Positions 1-5,520 of a stretch of 5,678 bases of DNA are shown one piece after another. The translations under genes were made by a program, and so were the position numbers. Each line of letters begins with the position of its first letter. Position 1 is the stretch's first letter. The notes below the pieces were generated by a model. It did no database searches. It saw only the letters and a program-made list of their open reading frames with translations, and was not told the origin of the DNA. This DNA is from Dehalococcoidia bacterium (lineage in GTDB: Bacteria; Chloroflexota; Dehalococcoidia; Dehalococcoidales; UBA1222): positions 1-5,678 of the forward strand of contig WRDV01000067.1 in assembly GCA_009779655.1 (NCBI GenBank). The letters are read 5' to 3'.

Positions 1-116
1 ATTCACCTGATTACAACCCTATTGAGCATATTTGGGCAAATATGAAACGTGCTCTTCCGGATATCCTTTCCGAGGGTGTTGCGCTCAATAATGCGATTTA
101 CCAATGTCTACTATAA
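1..116 (+). CDS. IS630-family transposase, C-terminal end (partial at window edge)
   Basis: The reading frame starting at base 3 encodes about 37 residues and ends at TAA 114-116. It opens with SPDYNPIEHIWANMKRAL, the signature of the last catalytic block of IS630/Tc1-mariner DDE transposases. In that family the E of NPIE is the third acidic metal ligand, and the W and basic residues that follow are conserved. The enzyme cuts and pastes its own element at TA dinucleotides (family knowledge). The N-terminal DNA-binding part and first two catalytic aspartates lie outside the window, so intactness cannot be judged. It converges on the hydrolase gene at 221-835. The right end of the element should lie shortly after the stop, but I could not identify an inverted repeat because the left end is missing. 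Confidence 0.88.
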   Translation, partial: SPDYNPIEHIWANMKRALPDILSEGVALNNAIYQCLL

Positions 117-220
117 ATAATTATGTTAATGTACTATAAGGATAATCGGCGAAATAATCCACAGAAAAGCAATTAGTGATATTATCATGCTTCCAAACAT
201 AATGCACCTCGTTACTGTCG

Positions 221-835
221 TTAACGTAAGAATGGGTTTATGACGCGCTCGTTCCCAATAGTAGAAGACGGCCCATGTCCCGGATATACAATTGTTTCAC
301 TCGGTAATGTCATCAATTTGGTATGAACGCTGTCCATAATGATATATGGATTACCGCCCGGCATATCTGTGCGTCCGATACTACCATAAAACAGGGTGTC
401 GCCTGTAAAGACTACGCTGTCTCCCAACAAACAGATGCACCCCGGGGTATGTCCCGGTGTGTGCAGAACAGTCAGCTTATCCTCATGTCCGCCCAGCACG
501 TCGCCGTCATGCAGCAATCTATCAGGCATAATACCGCGAATGCAGAAACCAAGCATGGCGTGCAAACGCCTGTCATTAAGTGCCGCAACGGCGTGCTCAT
601 GCGCCCATACCGGCACGTCAATTCCGTCTTTTACTTGTAGTAGGGCATCCGTGTGGTCAGGATGTCCATGCGTCAACACTATAGCCTCAATACTCAGCCC
701 AATTTCTTTAATGCGGTTGAGTATCTCCTCTGCTTCGCCTCCGGGATCAATAATAAATCCCTTCTTAGTCTCAGACGAGGCATATAAATAGCAGTTAGCT
801 TGGTAATCGCCCAGCGGTAGCGTTTCTAATATCAT
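221..835 (-). CDS. MBL-fold metallo-hydrolase, glyoxalase II-like (YcbL/GloB type)
   Basis: This 204-residue protein is a metallo-beta-lactamase-fold hydrolase of the short glyoxalase-II-like group. Such enzymes are cytoplasmic and hydrolyse thioesters such as S-lactoylglutathione, or related small substrates; the real substrate here is unknown. The full metal site is visible: THGHPDH at 55-61 (H56, H58, D60, H61), H129 in TPGHTPG, D146 in FTGDTLF and H187 in YPGHGP. The GRTDMPGG stretch at 154-161 is also typical of the group. It lacks the extra C-terminal helical domain of classic GloB. The start MILETLPLGDYQANCYL fits the usual family N-terminus. No Shine-Dalgarno is evident; the ATG overlaps the stop of a 41-codon upstream ORF (ATGA), so coupling is possible. 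An extended -10 element lies about 70 bases upstream. It is separated from the rnhB cluster by about 320 bases. Confidence 0.93.
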   Translation of the reverse strand: MILETLPLGDYQANCYLYASSETKKGFIIDPGGEAEEILNRIKEIGLSIEAIVLTHGHPDHTDALLQVKDGIDVPVWAHEHAVAALNDRRLHAMLGFCIRGIMPDRLLHDGDVLGGHEDKLTVLHTPGHTPGCICLLGDSVVFTGDTLFYGSIGRTDMPGGNPYIIMDSVHTKLMTLPSETIVYPGHGPSSTIGNERVINPFLR

Positions 836-957
836 AACAGTAAATCAAATCGTGCATGCAGATAATAATCTAGTATTTGTGTAACTTTGCTGCCTGCCGC
901 ATCAGTATAGCATATTCGTGCAGCCTCAATCAGTGTTAAGCCCCAGCACTGCCGCAC
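832..957 (-). CDS. Possible 41-residue ORF or gene remnant overlapping the hydrolase start
   Basis: A frame from GTG (957-955) to TGA (834-832) encodes 41 residues; the middle, LTLIEAARICYTDAAGSKV, looks protein-like. Its stop overlaps the ATG of the hydrolase gene as ATGA, the arrangement seen in translationally coupled genes. Against it: no ribosome binding site precedes the GTG, the frame is closed upstream by TAA after only six more codons, and the best -10 element for the hydrolase lies inside it. It may be the tail of an eroded gene that once preceded the hydrolase, a coupling leader, or chance. I do not recognise the family. Confidence 0.25.
   Translation of the reverse strand: MRQCWGLTLIEAARICYTDAAGSKVTQILDYYLHARFDLLL
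904..912 (-). promoter_or_regulatory. Extended -10 promoter candidate for the MBL hydrolase
   Basis: On the minus strand the sequence reads TGC-TATACT, an extended -10 (TGn followed by a hexamer one base from the consensus TATAAT). The position 17 bases upstream reads TGATTG, a poor -35, which extended -10 promoters can tolerate. The predicted transcription start near 897 would give a leader of about 62 bases before the ATG at 835. The direction and distance suit the hydrolase. Confidence 0.4.
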
Positions 958-1067
958 AATTTTTAATATAGTAGATTAACTTTAATATCTACAGGATATA
1001 TGATGTTATTCGTATATGACATATAGCAGAAATTATAAATATTTATCTTAAAGTACTATATGTATAC

Positions 1068-1079
1068 TGCTGCGCAGCA
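1068..1079. repeat. 12-base perfect palindrome TGCTGCGCAGCA
   Basis: The sequence is its own reverse complement, and partly matching flanks (GTATAC on one side, ATAC on the other) extend an imperfect inverted repeat. It sits about 77 bases after the stop of the membrane protein gene on the minus strand. No T-run follows in either direction, so it is not a standard intrinsic terminator. It could be a protein-binding site or part of a weak 3' hairpin. Confidence 0.4.
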
Positions 1080-1155
1080 TACTCAGCCTGTTATGGCGCT
1101 GCTTCTTAGGTCGCTATCTTGCGCGCGAGAGCTTCATTGCCACAGTCTTTCAGGA

Positions 1156-1311
1156 TCAAATGCGTTCACTCTCTTTGCGCATAAAATACTTAACCATTGC
1201 TCGCACAATAAAGAAAACCAGCGCGAGCCCGCATATCATGCACCCTACAAGGACAATCATGGATACTATCTGAGATAGAAGAACCGGTAGGCTCAAACCT
1301 AGACCTTGCAT
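1156..1311 (-). CDS. Small single-span membrane protein, 51 residues
   Basis: The frame from ATG (1311-1309) to TGA (1158-1156) encodes 51 residues. Residues about 9-36 form one long hydrophobic segment (including LLSQIVSMIVLVGCMI and GLALVFFIV), followed by a basic tail RAMVKYFMRKESERI. By the positive-inside rule the tail faces the cytoplasm. GGATGGA lies 5 bases before the ATG and could act as a ribosome binding site. The gene begins 20 bases after the stop of the Mbeg1-like hydrolase on the same strand, so it is probably the last gene of that transcript. The layout resembles short Firmicutes membrane proteins of the DUF4083 kind, but that is a resemblance in architecture only. Function unknown. 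The distribution of hydrophobic and charged residues argues that it is real. Confidence 0.62.
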   Translation of the reverse strand: MQGLGLSLPVLLSQIVSMIVLVGCMICGLALVFFIVRAMVKYFMRKESERI

Positions 1312-1331
1312 GTAAATCCATCCATAAGTTG

Positions 1332-2507
1332 TTATGTACCCTGTTCGAGGACTTTGGTCTCAGTACGTGACTTCTTGCGCCGTGCGAATAAGGCGTCCCA
1401 ATCCGTACGCAGAACATTGCTAATAGTCTTACGACTTTCATGAAACAGCAGTTCAACGGCTTTTTTTAGGTGTGCCCGCGTTTGTGCATCCAGATGTTTA
1501 TATGTCTTAATCATGGTTATTGCCAATGCCAGCTTCTCCTGTGTCAGCTCACTGATGGTACGCGCACCCGTTGCCTGTATGCCATTAAACAGTGATTCCA
1601 CAAACTCAGAGCGTTCCTCAAGAGAAAGCTGATCTAACCATAAACGCACTGTTCTATTGAGCGCCATGCTGCTGCTTGTTAGTCCTTGTTCTTGAGCGAA
1701 ACACGCCCCCAGTACTTCCCATGAGAATGGATTATGCTGCATGATGCTGGTCTCATTGCTGCTGATTACTTGATAACCTCCTGCGTGCTCTAAGAGCATG
1801 CCGATGACGGATGACTTTGGTATTAGCGTATGCAGCTTGCCAAGGAGGTTCTGATAACCCGGGCTGTTAATTACCTTTTCCTGAAACCCGGGGCCGTCAT
1901 TATTGTACACGGCAAGTATCCTCTTAAGTAAATGCCCTCCCGCGTTTGCTGCCGCGTATACCGCCAAATTACCGCCTTTGGAATGCCCGCCGAGATAGAA
2001 CTTGCCGCGCAGGCTCGCCGAGGCGTTAATCATATAACCTACGGCGTGCTTTTGCGCCGGGATTTCATCAAGGAAGCTCATGCGAAAGTTCTCTTTCCAG
2101 CCTACCAAAGTGTCGTCTGTGCCGCGGAAAGATATGAAATGCAGCTCAGGATTGATGCTGAATATAACCGCAGCGAACTGTTCGGTGGAGATCTCATCAA
2201 TTACGTTAAGGTAATAAGACAGCTTTATGTCACGAAAGCGCTCTGATTGCGCTGCCGCATGAAGCAGTGCCGGTATTTGTCTTAAGAATGGATTGTAATC
2301 CAAAGCGGCGAGCTTATCAGCTTGATCGCGGTAGTGCATGGAGAGATCACTTATTGTCATCTCGCTTGTGCCAGCCCCCTCAGGTTTAACATCATCCAGC
2401 TCTATGTATGACAATATTGAAAAGATAAGGTTATCTATATCATTCAAGCCGTCCTGCGCAAAGTTTAAATCGCCGCGCCACTCCAGATAATCAAAAATGT
2501 TATACAT
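1332..2507 (-). CDS. Mbeg1-like (DUF2974) alpha/beta hydrolase, lipase-like
   Basis: This 391-residue protein belongs to the DUF2974/Mbeg1-like family, lipase-type alpha/beta hydrolases widespread in Firmicutes; substrates are mostly unknown. The family start NIFDYLEWRGDL is at 3-14. HFISFRGTDDTLVGWKENF at 123-141 is the class 3 lipase-like strand and oxyanion region. GGHSKGGN at 173-180 is the nucleophile elbow with S176 as the predicted catalytic serine. NNDGPGF at 202-208 supplies a likely acid (D204), and QHNPFSWEV at 257-265 a likely catalytic His258. No signal peptide or membrane span is visible, so it is probably cytoplasmic. The C-terminal 100 residues are helical and end in a basic stretch (RRKKSR). 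The start ATG lies 9 bases after the stop of the thiamine gene, and translation is probably linked to it; the ribosome binding site is weak. Confidence 0.9.
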   Translation of the reverse strand: MYNIFDYLEWRGDLNFAQDGLNDIDNLIFSILSYIELDDVKPEGAGTSEMTISDLSMHYRDQADKLAALDYNPFLRQIPALLHAAAQSERFRDIKLSYYLNVIDEISTEQFAAVIFSINPELHFISFRGTDDTLVGWKENFRMSFLDEIPAQKHAVGYMINASASLRGKFYLGGHSKGGNLAVYAAANAGGHLLKRILAVYNNDGPGFQEKVINSPGYQNLLGKLHTLIPKSSVIGMLLEHAGGYQVISSNETSIMQHNPFSWEVLGACFAQEQGLTSSSMALNRTVRLWLDQLSLEERSEFVESLFNGIQATGARTISELTQEKLALAITMIKTYKHLDAQTRAHLKKAVELLFHESRKTISNVLRTDWDALFARRKKSRTETKVLEQGT

Positions 2508-2516
2508 GTTTTTTAC

Positions 2517-3554
2517 TCAGGCTTGACAACTATATGAGTTAATCATCTGCACCAATTCCCGTGCGTCGGACAAGTTCAACTGTACCTCTGCACTGTTAAG
2601 CGCGACCACTTCAGCACCTGCCTCCAGTGATATATTAATGGCTTGCAGGCCTATCTGGCTCAATGCCATAAGCGGCAGCTTAACCGCCTGCTTAATGTGC
2701 TTGATCAGGTTAGGGCTAACTGTGTCTTGCATGAGTTCGGCGCTCATATTTTGGCAGAGAATGTAGTCCGCCCCATCCCGCTCAGCACTATATGCCTCGG
2801 CATGGGTACCGACGGAGCACCCGATAATCTTATCAAGCGGCATAATACGACGCGCTTCTATTAGCGGCATATCGTTATGCTCTATATGTAAACCGTCAGC
2901 ATTTGAAGCAAGCGCGATATCAAGATGAGTATTTACAATAAATAAAGCGTTATGTGCGGCACATAACTTTTGCATTTCATGCGCCAAATGAAGCAATTCA
3001 CCTTTGCAAGTTGCCCCGCCGCGCAGTTGAATTATCTTTGCGCCACAGTCTAGCATTTGAGCCGTGCTCTCTAATATGCTTTGCCTCTTCAGTTGCACCG
3101 TGTCGATTATTGCCAAAAGCCCGCGAATCCGCTGCGTCTTGTCACGGCGCGACAGCCGTCCGATGATCTCTTTCTCAAGCGTATATAACTCATAGCGCGC
3201 AGATGCGTAAACTTGTGCATTAAGACTGGTTTGTGATGCTAATTCTTCCAACACGCGCAGCGCTTCCTCCGCACGCCGAGCGTTGGCTACAGCAATTTCC
3301 GTAAGCTCTCGCGGCATTGTCTGGAAGGATGTTTTGATGTCTTCCCCAACATCGCAAGCAGCGTCTCGTGCTGATAGGCACTTAAGCTTTGTTTGTAAGT
3401 CGTGTAATGATACTTGATGCCGTAACTCTTTAACTCTAGCCGACGTGACAGCGTCGTTCAAAACAAAACGCGCGGTCTCTTCCAGTACACGCAAACCTTC
3501 GCCTGCCCGATTCAAATTGGCGTCTATAATGCGATTAACTTGAGAGTCAGACAT
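2517..3554 (-). CDS. ThiD2-ThiE fusion, thiamine phosphate synthase-like with divergent ThiE domain
   Basis: Numbering here follows the longer GTG start at 3563 (348 residues). I prefer the ATG at 3554 (345 residues), which has GAGTGAG four bases upstream. Residues about 10-135 are a ThiD2-type domain (RIIDANLNRAGEGLRVLEE, ELRH, DVGED), a family proposed as an alternative HMP-phosphate kinase. Residues about 147-340 are a ThiE/TenI barrel, which in ThiE joins HMP-PP and thiazole phosphate into thiamine phosphate. The barrel order is kept (IIQLR 177-181, IVN 209-211, ADGLHIEHND 222-231, IIGCSVGTH 246-254, GADYIL 264-269), but canonical motifs are altered: QLR[ED]K is QLRGG, VND is VNT, the GP-FPT-TK phosphate loop is CQNMSAELMQDTVS and AIGGI is ALSQI. 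It may be an impaired or re-purposed synthase. Cytoplasmic; it lies between rnhB and the Mbeg1-like gene in one probable operon. No TPP riboswitch is seen. Confidence 0.85.
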   Translation of the reverse strand: MSDSQVNRIIDANLNRAGEGLRVLEETARFVLNDAVTSARVKELRHQVSLHDLQTKLKCLSARDAACDVGEDIKTSFQTMPRELTEIAVANARRAEEALRVLEELASQTSLNAQVYASARYELYTLEKEIIGRLSRRDKTQRIRGLLAIIDTVQLKRQSILESTAQMLDCGAKIIQLRGGATCKGELLHLAHEMQKLCAAHNALFIVNTHLDIALASNADGLHIEHNDMPLIEARRIMPLDKIIGCSVGTHAEAYSAERDGADYILCQNMSAELMQDTVSPNLIKHIKQAVKLPLMALSQIGLQAINISLEAGAEVVALNSAEVQLNLSDARELVQMINSYSCQA

Positions 3555-3606
3555 AAAACTCACTCAGCATATAATTAACACTCATTTAACATGTCTATAG
3601 AACCGG

Positions 3607-4266
3607 CTATTCTACGTTAGCCATGGTGGGCTTAAGCCTGTACTGCAAATGACAAAAGCTACGGCGATGAATAGGCAACAGTCCTTTCTCTTCAATACTG
3701 TGCCAGTGCTCACGCGTACCGTAACCCTTGTTTCTGCATAATCCATACCCCGGATATTGCACATCTAGTTCCTGCATCATTCGATCGCGAGTAATCTTAG
3801 CAACGATGGATGCACAGGCAATGGAATAGCATAATGCATCCCCATGCGTAATGCTCTTCTGTGGCAGCGTTATTGCATCTAGCTTCAAATAATCTATTAA
3901 AAGGCTGTCTGCGGCCGGGCTTAATTGCACAACTGCTTGCGTCATGGCAAGCTGTGATGCTGGTACAATACCGATGGAGTCAACATCTTCATGCGATACA
4001 GTACCAATGCCTATAGCTAATGCAATTTGCACAATGTTTAAGAATAGTCGCTCGCGTTGTTTCGCGGTGAGTATCTTTGAGTCGCGTACGTCTTGTAACC
4101 AGAGGTAGTCTGGGTTATTTGGTAGTATGACAGCTGCGGCCACAACAGGCCCCGCCAGACATCCGCGTCCGGCCTCATCCACTCCTGCGATAAGTCTATA
4201 TCCGTCAGCTTGGAAGCGAAACTCCTCATAAAAGTTAGGTTTGGTATCGTGTTTGCGCGTACTCAT
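3607..4266 (-). CDS. rnhB: Ribonuclease HII
   Basis: This is a 219-residue type 2 RNase H, of normal length for the family. It nicks 5' of ribonucleotides embedded in duplex DNA and degrades RNA in RNA-DNA hybrids, using two metal ions, in the cytoplasm. The catalytic carboxylates are present: D30 and E31 in GVDEAGRG, D125 in LLIDYLKLD and D143 in HGDALCYSIA. The GRG motif (33-35) that senses the ribose-deoxyribose junction, DSKIL (62-66), SIVAKITRDR (153-162) and NKGYGT (179-184, with the conserved Tyr182) are all intact, as is the HRRSFC ending. The ATG at 4266 has only a weak AAGTGA nine bases upstream. It is the first gene of the minus-strand cluster and lies about 52 bases before the thiamine gene. 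Confidence 0.97.
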   Translation of the reverse strand: MSTRKHDTKPNFYEEFRFQADGYRLIAGVDEAGRGCLAGPVVAAAVILPNNPDYLWLQDVRDSKILTAKQRERLFLNIVQIALAIGIGTVSHEDVDSIGIVPASQLAMTQAVVQLSPAADSLLIDYLKLDAITLPQKSITHGDALCYSIACASIVAKITRDRMMQELDVQYPGYGLCRNKGYGTREHWHSIEEKGLLPIHRRSFCHLQYRLKPTMANVE

Positions 4267-4301
4267 GTCGCATAATCACTTAGTTTTGGACTCTTGGGTT
4301 T

Positions 4302-4323
4302 TGAAAACAAAGAAAAGTTTTCA
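4302..4323. promoter_or_regulatory. Inverted repeat TGAAAAC-N8-GTTTTCA upstream of rnhB
   Basis: Two perfect 7-base arms are separated by an A-rich 8-base spacer, ending about 36 bases before the rnhB start. The spacing of about 15 bases between arm centres suits a dimeric regulator, so it could be an operator; it could equally be a weak hairpin in the leader RNA. A possible promoter lies further upstream on the minus strand (TTGCAC and TATTAT with 19 bases between), which would place this repeat downstream of the transcription start. No matching known operator consensus is claimed. Confidence 0.3.
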
Positions 4324-4326
4324 CAG

Positions 4327-4398
4327 CTATATCCTTTGCGCTGCCCCCAATAATAGGCCACGCTGCTCGGCGATGTGCAACGCACGAAATATGAATAA
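4327..4398 (-). pseudogene. Short fragment resembling the C-terminal end of RbgA/YlqF GTPase
   Basis: The minus frame between a TAG at 4401-4399 and a TAG at 4329-4327 encodes 23 residues containing RALHIAEQRGLLLGAAQRI. The pattern L-IA--RG-LL-G...AA-RI recalls the C-terminal part of the ribosome assembly GTPase RbgA (YlqF), where a few more residues separate the LLxG and AARI parts. RbgA genes are often found directly upstream of rnhB in Firmicutes, which is why I record it. The fragment is too short to prove homology and has no start codon in a credible context. Confidence 0.18.
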
Positions 4399-4488
4399 CT
4401 AGGAAGCCATCCTACACTAACATAAGCGGCCGCCAGAAAGATTTAGCGGCGCTTTTCTATATGAACAGTTTACAACGTCGTGATATGA

Positions 4489-4572
4489 GAATTCAAACCT
4501 GCGACTAAGGTAAAGGTCGCAATGGAGCGCAGATAAGCTGAAAGCTAACAAATTCATTCCCAAAGAACATTG
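4489..4572 (+). pseudogene. Possible IS3-family OrfA transposase remnant
   Basis: The frame at 4489-4533 reads EFKPATKVKVAMERR, closely like the N-terminal helix-turn-helix opening of IS3-family OrfA proteins (FKPxxKxKVAxEA...). After two in-frame stops (4534-4536, 4546-4548) the same frame reads QIHSQRT, like the later IHPNQI block, with about eight residues missing between the blocks. No intact OrfA, OrfB or terminal repeats are seen. If real, it is a small decayed relic of an insertion sequence. The evidence is short pattern similarity only. Confidence 0.33.
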
Positions 4573-4645
4573 CTATCGGGCAAAAACCCATGCAGGAATC
4601 CATTTTGAAAATCTGCTAAAACAGCTCACTATTTGTTGAGTATAA

Positions 4646-4795
4646 TCAGTAATCGCCAATGTTAAATTCCGGTTTATCCCGTCTGCTGCCGTTTGACAAG
4701 AGCATTACTCCATTCAAGGTTGCAATATCGTTGTTTTTCAGGAGCGTCAAAAAAGTAAATATTTTGTCATTGCAAAACTTGTTCAGCGACTTCAT
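4646..4795 (-). CDS. Unrecognised 49-residue ORF or gene fragment
   Basis: The frame from ATG (4795-4793) to TGA (4648-4646) encodes 49 residues, including FTFLTLLKNNDIATLNGVM and SNGSRRDKPEFNIGDY. The mix of charged and hydrophobic residues is more protein-like than its complement, and the frame stays open for eleven further codons upstream, to a TAG at 4831-4829. There is no clear ribosome binding site. I do not recognise a family. It lies in the eroded region before rnhB and could be a leftover piece of a larger gene. Confidence 0.25.
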   Translation of the reverse strand: MKSLNKFCNDKIFTFLTLLKNNDIATLNGVMLLSNGSRRDKPEFNIGDY

Positions 4796-4820
4796 GAAGA
4801 TTGGAGTATGATAAAGGTGC

Positions 4821-4832
4821 GTAGTATACTAC
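4821..4832. repeat. 12-base perfect palindrome GTAGTATACTAC
   Basis: It is self-complementary over its full length and lies about 46 bases beyond the 3' end of the membrane protein gene on the minus strand. No T-run follows on the minus strand (GCACCTTTAT), so termination is doubtful. A second, weaker AT-rich inverted repeat, AATAG-N3-CTATT at 4866-4878, lies directly against that gene's stop codon. Confidence 0.35.
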
Positions 4833-4878
4833 TGTAGCGAAAATTAGGATGTGTGGCACTTTCATAATAGCTACTATT

Positions 4879-5439
4879 CTACATGGCTTTACTGTTAGCG
4901 CAATGCTTCTTGCGAAAAAGTGTCCTTAGCCATGGCGCGTTAAATCTGCCTCTGTACCTCAAAAATGAGTATACTGACAGTAGTAGAAAGATACCTCCAA
5001 AAACTGCGCATGTGATGCGACCTTTACGATAAGAATCATCCAGTCTCTTGTTAAAACTCTCTAATGTTAGGATATCTTTGCCTTGAATGCATAGGGCAAC
5101 GATTGGGGGCATAAAACTTGCGTTATTCCATTGTTCTGACCATTTTTGTTCAATCCTGAAAGTTGCTACTTTCCCTATATAACCATTGATTTCACCTGCA
5201 GCCATATCATCTTTATGTACGCGTATTTTTCTATCATATTCGCTTGTGTAAATAACATAGCCGTTTTTTTCAGTACCTATTTCTATGTGTGTTATAGTTG
5301 CAGTAAGCTTAACAGTGTTTGATTCAGTAGGTCGCTCATCAATATTTGGAATGATAAAAAATAGAAAAAGCATGAGCATAAAGAGGAGAAAGAAAAATGC
5401 TGAAAGAAGCAGTGTCAATACTTTCCCCATACCTGTCAT
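4879..5439 (-). CDS. Hypothetical membrane protein with two spans
   Basis: This is a 186-residue protein of unknown function. Residues about 7-30 are a strong hydrophobic segment (KVLTLLLSAFFFLLFMLMLF...), an uncleaved anchor or signal sequence. Residues 31-140 are polar and rich in strand-like alternation (TVKLTATITHIEIG, GKVATFRIEQKW), suggesting a small beta domain outside the membrane. Residues about 142-160 are a second span, followed by a basic cytoplasmic tail (RYRGRF, RKKH). Predicted topology is both ends in the cytoplasm, domain outside. AAAGGA seven bases before the ATG supports this start; a second Met at residue 4 is less well placed. It has its own promoter at 5469-5497 and is divergent from the gene at 5575. 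The general plan recalls DUF3592-type proteins, but I make no family assignment. Confidence 0.72.
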   Translation of the reverse strand: MTGMGKVLTLLLSAFFFLLFMLMLFLFFIIPNIDERPTESNTVKLTATITHIEIGTEKNGYVIYTSEYDRKIRVHKDDMAAGEINGYIGKVATFRIEQKWSEQWNNASFMPPIVALCIQGKDILTLESFNKRLDDSYRKGRITCAVFGGIFLLLSVYSFLRYRGRFNAPWLRTLFRKKHCANSKAM

Positions 5440-5446
5440 GTAAACA

Positions 5447-5452
5447 TCCTTT
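5447..5452 (-). promoter_or_regulatory. Ribosome binding site AAAGGA
   Basis: AAAGGA on the minus strand, seven bases before the ATG at 5439, is the clearest Shine-Dalgarno sequence in the window and fixes the start of the two-span membrane protein. Confidence 0.7.
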
Positions 5453-5468
5453 CAAGGTTTGTTTCAAT

Positions 5469-5497
5469 ATATTAAACTTAAATCCCGAAAAATCCAA
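5469..5497 (-). promoter_or_regulatory. Sigma-A-type promoter for the two-span membrane protein
   Basis: On the minus strand, TTGGAT (5497-5492) and TAATAT (5474-5469) are separated by exactly 17 bases. The predicted start near 5462 leaves a leader of about 23 bases that carries the AAAGGA ribosome binding site. Match to consensus, spacing and position are all good. Confidence 0.6.
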
Positions 5498-5520
5498 TTG
5501 TATTGGACCCATATAGCCCT

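Larger units (their letters stand above)
836..1155. other. Intergenic spacer, AT-rich in its centre
   Basis: This stretch of 320 bases lies between the hydrolase and the 51-residue membrane protein gene. The part nearest the hydrolase holds the small ORF and the extended -10 element. About 960-1060 is strongly AT-rich with many TATA-like steps. A 12-base perfect palindrome sits at 1068-1079. No RNA gene or strong terminator (GC-rich stem followed by a T-run) is visible on the minus strand, although one would be expected after the four-gene cluster. Confidence 0.6.
4267..4878. other. Long gene-poor region with decayed fragments
   Basis: About 610 bases between rnhB and the two-span membrane protein gene contain no intact recognisable gene. 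What I see, moving up the coordinates, is an inverted repeat, a 23-codon fragment possibly from an rbgA-like gene (-), a short IS3 OrfA-like piece with in-frame stops (+), a 49-residue ORF with protein-like composition (-) and a 12-base palindrome. Short, broken coding pieces on both strands suggest an eroded region hit by transposition or deletion, rather than a regulatory leader. Confidence 0.5.

Noticed and set aside
177..187. Short palindrome TGATA-T-TATCA between the convergent transposase and hydrolase genes
   Set aside because: It is AT-only apart from one G:C pair per arm and has no T-run, so it is neither a credible terminator nor an identifiable terminal repeat.
323..791. Two plus-strand ORFs of 105 and 131 codons inside the hydrolase gene
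   Set aside because: They lie antisense to a gene with a full metal-binding motif set, have no ribosome binding sites and show no domain-like sequence.
131..1060. Repeated 8-mer GTACTATA at 131-138 and 1053-1060, considered as paired transposon ends
   Set aside because: It is in direct orientation, too short, and in AT-rich sequence where chance matches are expected.
1060..1278. A 72-codon plus-strand ORF
   Set aside because: It overlaps the better supported 51-residue membrane protein on the other strand and has a composition (many His, Ser, Cys) typical of a shadow frame.
1190..1456. An 88-codon minus-strand ORF at the end of the Mbeg1-like gene
   Set aside because: It overlaps both the hydrolase and the small membrane protein in another frame, and its sequence is rich in Arg, Cys and His without any motif.
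1932..3166. Three plus-strand ORFs antisense to the Mbeg1-like and thiamine genes
   Set aside because: They are complements of well supported coding sequence, lack ribosome binding sites and have no recognisable motifs.
3564..3616. Small inverted repeat TAGAA-N7-TTCTA at the rnhB stop, considered as an intergenic terminator
   Set aside because: The five-pair AT-rich stem lacks a T-run and overlaps the rnhB stop codon.
4038..4229. A 63-codon minus-strand ORF within rnhB
   Set aside because: It is an out-of-frame shadow of the conserved RNase HII N-terminal region.
4429..4456. Hairpin GCCGC-N12-GCGGC followed by GCTTTT, like a plus-strand terminator
   Set aside because: The stem is only five pairs, the loop is 12 bases, the T-run is short, and no plus-strand gene ends before it.
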